A stretch of 13,796 nt of DNA from an uncultured Bacilli bacterium (GTDB taxonomy: Bacteria > Bacillota_I > Bacilli_A > RF39 > UBA660): assembly GCA_934169415.1 (NCBI GenBank), contig CAKPNP010000030.1:1-13796 (forward strand). Direction: 5' to 3'. The notes under the pieces were generated by a model that saw only the letters and a program-made list of their open reading frames with translations, did not search any database and was not told the DNA's origin. Of the stretch, positions 1 to 7,190 are shown in pieces. The position numbers and the translations under genes were made by a program. Every line of letters starts with the position of its first letter. The stretch's first letter is position 1.

Positions 1-365
1 ATATCATCAGATTCTGTTAAATCTGCATCTTCATAATTCTTAGTAAAACATACTTTATCATATACTACTGAAAGTGCGATTTCTCCTTTATCATTTATAT
101 AAACAGTTCCACTATCTGGTTTACTTCCTGATACGTTTATTTTATCTATTAAGTTCCCACTTAAACTCTTTGATTCATCAAGCAAGCTTTCCATATAGTA
201 TAGTTTAGCCGAATCTAAAAGCCCGTATGCTGAATCTTTATTAGCACTTTTATTTGCATTATCTACTACATTTAATACTATTGGTGTTGCAATTAGTGCT
301 ATTACTGCTAGTATTATTATTACTGCAAGTAATTCTATTAACGTAAATCCTTTTTTATTTCTCAT
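1..365 (-). CDS. Type IV prepilin-like protein (N-terminal part, runs off the window)
   Basis: An open frame begins at ATG 365-363 and stays open to the left edge, giving 121 residues without a stop; the C-terminus is missing. The N-terminus is a textbook class III (prepilin) signal: a short basic leader MRNKKG, then FTLIELLAVI with Glu at mature position 5, followed by a ~20-residue hydrophobic helix ending in ATP. This is the site cut and N-methylated by prepilin peptidase PilD/ComC, so the product should be a pilin or pseudopilin anchored in the membrane and assembled into a pilus-like fibre. The rest is polar and contains a single Cys near the edge. A site AGAGGT lies 8 bases before the ATG. 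It has its own promoter and follows the clpC terminator, so it is a separate unit. Major pilin, minor pilin or a larger pilin with an added domain cannot be told apart here. Confidence 0.88.
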   Translation of the reverse strand, partial: MRNKKGFTLIELLAVIIILAVIALIATPIVLNVVDNANKSANKDSAYGLLDSAKLYYMESLLDESKSLSGNLIDKINVSGSKPDSGTVYINDKGEIALSVVYDKVCFTKNYEDADLTESDD

Positions 366-436
366 TTATAATTACCTCTTTCCTTATTTGTAGATTTGCG
401 AATTATTTTACCCACATATTATTTTTATCTATTAAA

Positions 437-465
437 ATATTATCATAATTTTCATTATTTTACAA
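437..465 (-). promoter_or_regulatory. Putative sigma-A promoter of the prepilin gene
   Basis: On the minus strand TTGTAA (460-465) is followed by a 17-base spacer and TAATAT (437-442), with TG one base before the -10 (extended -10). It lies 72 bases upstream of the prepilin ATG and just past the clpC terminator. AT-rich sequence makes chance matches common, so this is moderate evidence only. Confidence 0.45.
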
Positions 466-470
466 TATAC

Positions 471-497
471 AAAAAAACTATCACTCGATAGTTTTTT
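471..497 (-). terminator. Intrinsic terminator of clpC
   Basis: Perfect 11-bp stem, arms 472-482 and 487-497 with a 4-base loop, flanked by T runs on both strands. It overlaps the clpC stop codon (496-498), so it ends the clpC transcript; the symmetry would let it work in both directions. Confidence 0.8.
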
Positions 498-2775
498 AAG
501 CATTAACTAATTCAGAAATTGTAACACTTTTATTTTCCATTACAATTTCATCTATAACTATTACTTCTATTTTATCTTTTACTAATTTTTCTATTTTTCT
601 TGCCCCAAACTCTTTATAATTTGATAAATTTATTATCTCATCAACAACATTACCATTTAATGTTATATTTATTCTATTTTTATATTTTTCTTTTACTTCA
701 TTTATTTTAGATAAAGTAATATCTTTTACTACATCATAAGATAAATTATCAAAATTTATTATATTATCTATTCTATTTATAAAAGGTAAATCAAAGTATT
801 CTTTTAATTTAGATAACTTATTAGTATTTTTATTAAATCCCACACTACATTCATTATAACCAATATTAGAAGTCATTATAATTGTTACATTTTTAAAGTT
901 AACAACATTACCTTTAGAATCTTTTATAACCCCATCATCTAATATTTGAAATAACAAATTAATAATACTTTTATCCGCTTTTTCTATTTCATCTAATATT
1001 AAAACAGAAAATGGTTTATTTTTAATTTCTTCTAGTATATTTTTATTATCGGAATAACCTACATATCCAGCAGGAGAACCTATTATTTTATTAATACTCA
1101 TAGCATCAGAGTACTCACTCATATCTAACTTGATTACATTATCTTTAGCTATACATTTGCCAAAGATTTTAGCTAAATTAGTTTTACCTACTCCACTTGG
1201 CCCTGTAAAAAGCATACTGTAACATTTATTATCAATAAATCCTAATTTAATTTTTTTAGCTACATTCAATAACTCTTTAATAGCTTTATCCTGACCTTTT
1301 ATAACATTTAATTCTTTATTTATATTTTCAATTACTTTAACTGTAGAATTTTTAATCTCATAAAGAGGCAAATTAGTTCTAAGTGATATAACATAATATA
1401 AATCATCTAGTGTTACAGTATTACTTTTATTAGTCAAATTAAGTGATAAAGTGTTAACTTTATTCATTAAATCAAATTCTTGATTTTTATAACTTGTTGC
1501 CTTTTTAAAATCATTATCACATACAGCTTTTTCTTTAAGTGATATTACATTACTTAACTCTTTAGTAAGAGTATTATATAAATTAGATTCTTCTGTTTCT
1601 TTTAAATTTACTCTAGCACACACTTCATCTAGTATATCGATTGACCTATCTGGTTCAAATCTATCATATATATATTTATTTGATAATTCGATAATATTTT
1701 CTAATATTTCATCACTTATTTTTACATTATGGAATTTTTCATAAATAGGTCTTATTTTAAATAAAATATCTTTAACAACTTCTCTAGATGGCGAATTTAT
1801 AGTGACTTTTTGAAATCTTCTTTCTAATGCTTTATCATTTTCTATAAATTTTTTATATTCATCTATCGTAGTCGCTCCGATACATCTTATTTTACCACGA
1901 GCTAAAGCTGGTTTAAATATATTTGATGCATCTATTGCACCTTCAGCTCCACCTGCTCCAACTAACGTATGTATTTCATCTATAAATAAAATTATATCAT
2001 CATTATCTTCTAATTCTTTAAGTATTTTTCTTACTCTATCTTCAAATTCTCCTCTATACTTAGTTCCAGCTACTAAAGTTGCCATATCCAAATTTATAAT
2101 CCTTTTATTTTTTAAATTATTCGGAACATCACCTGAGACTATAAGAGATGCTATTCCTTCTACTATAGCGGTCTTACCAACTCCAGCTTCTCCTATTAAT
2201 ATAGGATTATTTTTATATCTTCTTGATAATATTTCTAATGTTCTTTTAATTTCATCATCTCTTCCTATTACTGGATCAAGTTCTTTATTAATAGCTTTTT
2301 TATTTAAGTCATACCCTAATTCTTCTAATAATAACTTTTTATTTTTTTTCTTCTTACTAGATTTATATAAAAATTCTAAAGAAAGAGTTTCAATATCTAT
2401 ATCTAAATTTTGTAATATTCTAATAGCAACTCCTTCACCCTCTATTAAAAGATTTGAAAATAACATTTCTACCGTTACATCACTATTTGCTTCTTTTCCA
2501 TCCATTATAGCATTTTCCATAATACGTTTTAATAGCGGTGTGTATAAAAACCATTCGCTCTCATGTGTTCCCATACCTATTATTTCAACTATTTTATTCC
2601 TAAATATATCATAAGTTAAATCATATTCTTTTAACTTTTTAGATATATTGTTATCACTAGATAAAATAGCAAGAAGTAAGTGTTCACTTCCAACATAAGG
2701 ATGTTTTAAAGACAACATCTCTTCTTTCGATTTTATTAATACCTTTCTCGCATCTTCACAAAAATTATTAAACAT
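496..2775 (-). CDS. clpC: ClpC-type AAA+ unfoldase, ATPase subunit of the ClpCP protease
   Basis: A cytoplasmic HSP100 chaperone that unfolds proteins and feeds them to ClpP. At 759 residues it is somewhat shorter than typical ClpC (about 810). Order: Clp N-domain with two helical repeats (about 1-140); AAA1 with Walker A GEAGVGKT (195-202), Walker B IILFIDE (261-267) and Arg finger ERR (318-320); a middle domain with UVR-like coiled coil (about 405-445), the mark of ClpC against ClpA/ClpX; AAA2 with GPSGVGKT (525-532) and VLILDE (591-596); the ClpP-docking tripeptide VGF (645-647); sensor-2 GAR (724-726). All catalytic residues are present. ATG 2775 has AGGAGG at 2782-2787. No ctsR, mcsA or mcsB is adjacent and no CtsR-like heptad repeat is visible upstream, unlike Bacillus clpC. 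Several TATAAT boxes lie at 2794-2832 but none has a good -35. The terminal segment is divergent and Asn/Ile/Lys-rich. Confidence 0.93.
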   Translation of the reverse strand: MFNNFCEDARKVLIKSKEEMLSLKHPYVGSEHLLLAILSSDNNISKKLKEYDLTYDIFRNKIVEIIGMGTHESEWFLYTPLLKRIMENAIMDGKEANSDVTVEMLFSNLLIEGEGVAIRILQNLDIDIETLSLEFLYKSSKKKKNKKLLLEELGYDLNKKAINKELDPVIGRDDEIKRTLEILSRRYKNNPILIGEAGVGKTAIVEGIASLIVSGDVPNNLKNKRIINLDMATLVAGTKYRGEFEDRVRKILKELEDNDDIILFIDEIHTLVGAGGAEGAIDASNIFKPALARGKIRCIGATTIDEYKKFIENDKALERRFQKVTINSPSREVVKDILFKIRPIYEKFHNVKISDEILENIIELSNKYIYDRFEPDRSIDILDEVCARVNLKETEESNLYNTLTKELSNVISLKEKAVCDNDFKKATSYKNQEFDLMNKVNTLSLNLTNKSNTVTLDDLYYVISLRTNLPLYEIKNSTVKVIENINKELNVIKGQDKAIKELLNVAKKIKLGFIDNKCYSMLFTGPSGVGKTNLAKIFGKCIAKDNVIKLDMSEYSDAMSINKIIGSPAGYVGYSDNKNILEEIKNKPFSVLILDEIEKADKSIINLLFQILDDGVIKDSKGNVVNFKNVTIIMTSNIGYNECSVGFNKNTNKLSKLKEYFDLPFINRIDNIINFDNLSYDVVKDITLSKINEVKEKYKNRINITLNGNVVDEIINLSNYKEFGARKIEKLVKDKIEVIVIDEIVMENKSVTISELVNA

Positions 2776-2845
2776 AATATGCCTCCTAATAATATTATAT
2801 GATTATATTGATATTTTAAAAAAAAAATTATACAACAAAATATAC

Positions 2846-2875
2846 AAAAAAAATCAAAGAAATTAATCCTTGATT
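2846..2875 (-). terminator. Intrinsic terminator of the helicase operon
   Basis: Minus-strand stem of 8 bp (arms 2852-2859 and 2868-2875, one G-U pair), 8-base loop, then a run of six U (2846-2851). It lies 14 bases after the helicase stop codon and separates it from clpC. The G-U pair makes it work only on the minus strand. Confidence 0.7.
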
Positions 2876-2888
2876 TCATTACATCCTT

Positions 2889-5207
2889 TTATTTTTTAAT
2901 ATTATTTAATTGTTCTATAAATCTTTCGTTTATATCATTTTTATTTGGTAATGTATTAGAATCAAAACTATTTAAAAGTGTCCTACTTCTATTTAATAAT
3001 TCTATTCGTTTTTCTTTAATATTTTTTTCTGATATTTCTTCTAACTGTAATTTTTTATCAACTTTTTCACTAATAAATATCATTCCAATATTTTCTAATA
3101 ATTCCACTTGAGAATTTGTTAATCTAGAATTATTTTTTCCTTTATATGCTTGACGTTGAGTACTTATCCAAATCCCTAGCGCTACACCATTTTCATCATA
3201 GTCTATTCCGTTTATCGTTTTAAATTTAATTGGTATATCTAAATTTCCATAATGTTCATAATATTTCCTAGCCAATTCATAATATCTATTCCACTTTTCA
3301 TTTAATTGATCCCATTTCATTTCAATATTTTCTAATAATTCTATTTGAGAATTTGTCAATCTAGAGTTACCCTGTCCTTTATATGCTTTGCGTTGAGTAC
3401 TTATCCAAATGCCTAGTGCTATTCCATTTTCATCATAGTCTATTCCGTTTATCGTTTTAAATTTTTGGGGTATATCTAAATTCCCATAGTGTTCATAATA
3501 TTTCTTAGATAATTCATAATATCTATTCCACTTTTCATTTAACATATCCCATTTCATTCCTATATTTTCTAATAATTCTATTTGAGAATTTGTCAATCTA
3601 AAGCTACCCTGTCCTTCATATGCATTACGTTGATTACTTATCCATCTACCTAGTGCTATTCCATTTTCATCATAGTCTATTCCGTTTATCGTCTTAAATT
3701 TTTGAGGTATATCTAAATTCCCATAGTATTCATAATATTTCTTAGCTAATTCATATTTATCCATCCATGTTGTTGATAATCTATCAATAGCATATTTTAA
3801 TATTTCAAATATATCCTCATTTAATAAATTTATATCAAATGATGTGGTATCTATATGTATTTTTCTTTTTGAGCCAGATTTTCTTTCTTGTATTTCTCTT
3901 ACTCTACTTTTTAAATTATTTTCTAACTCTTTTATAAATCCTATATTCCCTGCTAAATCTATTATTACCGGCGCTAGTATTTGTTCTATTATTTCCTCTT
4001 TTGTATTAGTATCACTTATTTCTATTTCTCTTTTTTCACATATCTCTATTAATTCTTCTTTTGTTTTTTTACTTAACTCTTCATATTCCTCTTTTGTTTT
4101 TCCTCTTACTGATAATGCTCTACCTAATTGTTCAAAAAATACTATATCCGAACTTGTACCTCTTCCCATTATTACTCCATCTATTCCAGGTGCATGTACT
4201 CCTTCATTATATTGATTTATTGCAAGCATTATTCTTAATTTATTATTTACCTTATTTCCTTTTATATCTTCATCATTATAAAACGCTTTTCTATTTAACT
4301 TGCCTTCTTTTCCCATTTTACTTGTTGTTATATATATTTCGTAATTTTCACTTGTTAATCCCATTTCTTCTATCCAAGTCTTTACTTCCTCTGCTATTGT
4401 TTCTATATCATTTTTCTCTTTTTCAGACATTACTGGACAAAAATATATATATTTTCCATTTGGTTTTATATTTGTTTTAAATATATCTTTTAAACTTTTT
4501 GCTTCATGTAATCTTCTTTTTACATCATCTAGTATTGGTTTTAATTCTTTATAATTTTTTGAGTTAGGTGACATACTTTCCAATCTTTTTTCTAATGCTA
4601 TCTCTGTTTTTTCTAGATATATATATCCTGATTTATATCTCATTTTGGGTAGTACTCCATCTATTATTGCATCACATATATCATAATTACTTGCTACACT
4701 ATTTGAAAATACTTCACCTTCCCCTATCATATCTCTTTCATATATAGTTCCTCTATCTCTTACTGTATATGCTGTCATTCCAAGTACTTTCATTTTCTTA
4801 TGTGTTTCTATTATTTTATTTGTTCTTGCTCCCCAAATTGGGGATCCTATATGATGAAATTCATCTATTATTAATAAATCTACATCTAAATTTTCTAATT
4901 CTTTCTCACTCATATCTACTAAACTTTGATATGTTTTAAAAATTAAATTTGGATAATCTTTTTCTAAATTTAATTTCGGATTTTCTTCTATTATTTCTTC
5001 TATATGCTCTATTATAGAATTAGATGGTACCAAATATATTATTTTTTTATCTTTGTTCTCATAGGCTAACTGTAATGCATTATAAGTTTTTCCTGTTCCT
5101 GTTGCTTGTATTATTGATACTATACTGTTATCTTTTAATTTTTCTTTTATTTTTTTATAAATTTCTATATTATGTTCATACAATCCTACTATACTATAAT
5201 CATTCAT
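2889..5207 (-). CDS. SF2 DEAD/DEAH-type helicase with SAP-like segment and three helicase-associated (HA) repeats
   Basis: A 772-residue superfamily 2 ATPase. Visible motifs: Walker A ATGTGKT (35-41), motif II DEFH (115-118), motif III-like GMTAY (143-147), motif V region NEGVHAPGIDGVIMGRG (334-350), motif VI QLGRA (360-364). After the motor, residues about 376-410 resemble a SAP/HeH DNA-binding helix pair (TKEELIEIC...TKEEIIEQIL). The C-terminus holds three copies of a 79-residue unit from Trp481, Trp560 and Trp639, each with YYEHYGNLDIP, LGxWISxQR and LTNSQxELLENI, matching the HA domain (Pfam Helicase_assoc). HA repeats are thought to bind nucleic acid; the cellular role of such proteins is not settled and may be repair, element-borne or defence. 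It starts 3 bases after the 73-residue gene stops, with AAGGTGG about 8 bases ahead, so the two are coupled. Not a known RecG, UvrB or Res subunit; no nuclease or methylase is nearby. Confidence 0.85.
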   Translation of the reverse strand: MNDYSIVGLYEHNIEIYKKIKEKLKDNSIVSIIQATGTGKTYNALQLAYENKDKKIIYLVPSNSIIEHIEEIIEENPKLNLEKDYPNLIFKTYQSLVDMSEKELENLDVDLLIIDEFHHIGSPIWGARTNKIIETHKKMKVLGMTAYTVRDRGTIYERDMIGEGEVFSNSVASNYDICDAIIDGVLPKMRYKSGYIYLEKTEIALEKRLESMSPNSKNYKELKPILDDVKRRLHEAKSLKDIFKTNIKPNGKYIYFCPVMSEKEKNDIETIAEEVKTWIEEMGLTSENYEIYITTSKMGKEGKLNRKAFYNDEDIKGNKVNNKLRIMLAINQYNEGVHAPGIDGVIMGRGTSSDIVFFEQLGRALSVRGKTKEEYEELSKKTKEELIEICEKREIEISDTNTKEEIIEQILAPVIIDLAGNIGFIKELENNLKSRVREIQERKSGSKRKIHIDTTSFDINLLNEDIFEILKYAIDRLSTTWMDKYELAKKYYEYYGNLDIPQKFKTINGIDYDENGIALGRWISNQRNAYEGQGSFRLTNSQIELLENIGMKWDMLNEKWNRYYELSKKYYEHYGNLDIPQKFKTINGIDYDENGIALGIWISTQRKAYKGQGNSRLTNSQIELLENIEMKWDQLNEKWNRYYELARKYYEHYGNLDIPIKFKTINGIDYDENGVALGIWISTQRQAYKGKNNSRLTNSQVELLENIGMIFISEKVDKKLQLEEISEKNIKEKRIELLNRSRTLLNSFDSNTLPNKNDINERFIEQLNNIKK
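3057..3767 (-). repeat. Three tandem 237-bp in-frame repeats encoding the HA domains
   Basis: Units at 3531-3767, 3294-3530 and 3057-3293, each beginning on a TGG codon. The spacing of the shared CCACTTTTCATTTAA block (3291 and 3528) is exactly 237 bases, or 79 codons. Units 1 and 2 are near-identical in DNA by eye, including synonymous positions; unit 3 is more diverged and its end drifts into the unique C-terminus. This indicates recent duplication rather than ancient domain repetition. Confidence 0.9.
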
Positions 5208-5210
5208 TAC

Positions 5211-5432
5211 CTATACCACCTTTTCTATATCAATAAACTCCATTCCAGATATTATTTGTTTTTTTATTATTACTTCATCATCTCTTAATATATTTACATT
5301 TTCATCATTTTGTTCTTGCTCTACTACAATTATTTTATCGTTTGTTTTTATTTTAAATCCTATTTTAGTACTATACATTATATCTTCACCTGGTATATAT
5401 ACTTCTTCTACTTTTCCTTTTATCTTTTCCAT
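5211..5432 (-). CDS. Small unknown protein (73 aa) upstream of the helicase
   Basis: I do not recognise the family. The product is soluble, charged and beta-strand-like: alternating hydrophobic stretches (KIKGKVEEVYIP, IGFKIKTNDKIIVVEQEQ, DEVIIKKQIISGMEFIDIEKV) with turns between them, as in a small OB- or SH3-like barrel; that fold is a guess. No signal peptide, membrane helix or Cys pair. ATG 5432 has AAGGAGAG six bases ahead, a good ribosome site. Its TAG stop (5211-5213) sits 3 bases before the helicase ATG, and the helicase ribosome site is inside its last codons, so the two proteins are made together and may act together. It is a real gene: good start signal, own promoter, tight coupling. 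Confidence 0.75.
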   Translation of the reverse strand: MEKIKGKVEEVYIPGEDIMYSTKIGFKIKTNDKIIVVEQEQNDENVNILRDDEVIIKKQIISGMEFIDIEKVV

Positions 5433-5449
5433 ATTCTCTCCTTACATAA

Positions 5450-5458
5450 ATTTTACCA
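5450..5458 (-). promoter_or_regulatory. Extended -10 promoter of the small protein-helicase operon
   Basis: Minus strand reads TGGTAAAAT: a TGn extension plus TAAAAT (5450-5455, 5/6 to consensus). The -35 position holds only TTTAAT. Transcription would start near 5443, just ahead of the ribosome site of the 73-residue gene. It lies downstream of the two hairpins that follow metG, which supports a separate unit. Confidence 0.45.
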
Positions 5459-5484
5459 TGTTTTGTTTTTTTATTAAATACTTT

Positions 5485-5507
5485 AAAACCACTTTTTAAG
5501 TGGTTTT
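5485..5507 (-). terminator. Hairpin between metG and the helicase operon, possible second terminator
   Basis: Perfect 10-bp stem (5485-5494 with 5498-5507), 3-base loop, and AAAA/TTTT ends on both sides, so it could stop transcription in either direction. The U tract on the minus strand is only four bases. It lies about 50 bases after the metG terminator and just upstream of the operon promoter, so it may serve as a backup terminator. Confidence 0.5.
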
Positions 5508-5552
5508 CTTACATATATTCTTTAATTTACAATTATTACTATCAAATAATGG

Positions 5553-5592
5553 AAAAAACTGTAAAAATCAGTTATCTAATTTAATTACAGTT
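5553..5592 (-). terminator. Terminator overlapping the end of metG
   Basis: Minus-strand arms AACTGTAA (5585-5592) and TTACAGTT (5557-5564) pair perfectly, with a 20-base loop that can fold further, followed by four more U (5553-5556). The first arm includes the last codons and stop of metG. The large loop makes it weaker than the other terminators here. Confidence 0.5.
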
Positions 5593-7189
5593 CCTCATCT
5601 ATTCTATTAAATAATAATTCTATATTAGATAACTTAATATCACCCTTTAATACTATTTCTTCATATGATGCATCGATATTTAATGATAACATTTTTTTAA
5701 TTTTTTCTGTTGTATCAGGTATAAATGGATTTAATAAATTTGATATATTAGCTATCATATAAATACAAGTATAAGTAGTATTATTAAATTCATCTATATT
5801 TTCTTTAACTTGTAGCCATGGAGCTTTAGAGTCATAATATTTATTACCTAATACTACATAATTCATAATAAGATCTAAAGCGGCTCTTAATTCGCCTTTT
5901 TCAATTAAACTAGATGCCTCATTATAAGTATTTCTAGTTAAACTTATAATTTCATCATCTACTATGCCTTCTTTTATATACCCATCAAATTTTTTATTTA
6001 TAAAAGACAAATTTCTATTAATAAAATTACCCAATACTCCAACTAAAAATTTATTATGAACTTGAATAAGTTCGCCTTTAGAAAAATTAGTATCTTTCTT
6101 TTCAGGTCCATTAGATATCATAAAATATCTAACAGTAGATGCACCAAATTCATCAATTAAATCATTAATTGTTATTAAATTACCTTTACTTTTACTCATT
6201 TTTTCATCTTGCATATTCATGAATTCACATGAAATTATATAAGTTGGTAATTGAAATTTAGTATCAATTGACTTTAATATAGCTGGATATATTATAGTAT
6301 GAAATGGAATATTATCTTTCCCTATAGAATAATAACTAATTAAATTTGGATCAGTTATAAAAGAATAAAAATCTTGTTTTCTTTCTTCTAAAACTCTTTC
6401 GGCAGTTGTTATATAGCCTAATACAGCTTCTATCCAAACATAAATTCTTTTATCTTCATATCCATCTACTGGTACTTCAATTCCCCAATCAAGTTGACGA
6501 GTAGTTGCCCTATCAATAAGTCCCATAGATAAGAATTTTCTGGATTCATTTAATGCATTCTTTCTCCAAATAGGTGCTCTATCATCTATAAAATTTTGTA
6601 TCTCATTTTGAAATCTAGATAAAGCTAAATATAAATGTTTATTATTTTTAAGTATTGGACTACTTCCACATGTAGAACATTTTTTATCTAAAATATCACT
6701 TGGTTCTAATGATGCAAAACAGTTATCACACTGATCTCCCTTAGCAGTTCCACCACAGTTTTTACAAATACCAACTATTTCTCTATCTGATAAAAACTTC
6801 CCACATTTAGAACAATAGTCTTGTTTTTCTTCTTTTTCATATATATAACCGTTATCTATCATTTTTTTAAAGTATTCTTTTACTTTTTCTTTATGATAAT
6901 TGCTTTCAGTTAAAGTATACATATCATAAGAAAATCCAGCTTTTTCTAAAGTTTTAATATTTTCATTATGATAATAAAGTGCTATATCACTTGGCTTTTT
7001 ACCTTCTTTTTTAGCTCTTTCAGTAATAGGTGTACCATGACAATCACTACCACTTACAAATACTACATTATCATGTTTTAATCTATAATAACGAGCTATT
7101 ATATCACCAGGAAGTAGTGCTACTAAATGGCCTATATGAAGCATATAGTTTGCATAAGGCCAAGCACCTCCAATTAAAATATTTCTCAT
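5585..7189 (-). CDS. metG: Methionyl-tRNA synthetase
   Basis: Class I synthetase that charges tRNA-Met, initiator and elongator, in the cytoplasm. It is 534 residues long, with HIGH at 18-21 and an intact KMSKS at 330-334. Between the halves of the Rossmann fold there are four CxxC pairs (Cys126/129, 142/145, 154/157, 171/174), enough for two zinc knuckles. This is the E. coli-like form, whereas Bacillus MetS lacks most of these Cys. The C-terminal tRNA-binding EMAP/Trbp111 domain is absent: the protein ends with the helical anticodon-binding domain, so the length is normal for the short form. ATG 7189 follows the leuS stop by one base, and its ribosome site AAAGGAGAA is formed by the last leuS codons, so it is translationally coupled to leuS. 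Confidence 0.96.
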   Translation of the reverse strand: MRNILIGGAWPYANYMLHIGHLVALLPGDIIARYYRLKHDNVVFVSGSDCHGTPITERAKKEGKKPSDIALYYHNENIKTLEKAGFSYDMYTLTESNYHKEKVKEYFKKMIDNGYIYEKEEKQDYCSKCGKFLSDREIVGICKNCGGTAKGDQCDNCFASLEPSDILDKKCSTCGSSPILKNNKHLYLALSRFQNEIQNFIDDRAPIWRKNALNESRKFLSMGLIDRATTRQLDWGIEVPVDGYEDKRIYVWIEAVLGYITTAERVLEERKQDFYSFITDPNLISYYSIGKDNIPFHTIIYPAILKSIDTKFQLPTYIISCEFMNMQDEKMSKSKGNLITINDLIDEFGASTVRYFMISNGPEKKDTNFSKGELIQVHNKFLVGVLGNFINRNLSFINKKFDGYIKEGIVDDEIISLTRNTYNEASSLIEKGELRAALDLIMNYVVLGNKYYDSKAPWLQVKENIDEFNNTTYTCIYMIANISNLLNPFIPDTTEKIKKMLSLNIDASYEEIVLKGDIKLSNIELLFNRIDEEL

Positions 7190-7190
7190 A

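Noticed and set aside
2776..2888. CtsR operator upstream of clpC
   Set aside because: No tandem GGTCAAA-type heptads; the nearest similar string is the stem of the helicase terminator.
3844..4480. Two plus-strand open frames inside the helicase gene (3844-4215 and 4061-4480)
   Set aside because: Both lie antisense to conserved helicase motifs, have Leu/Phe/Tyr-rich low-complexity translations typical of complemented A-rich genes, and lack ribosome sites.
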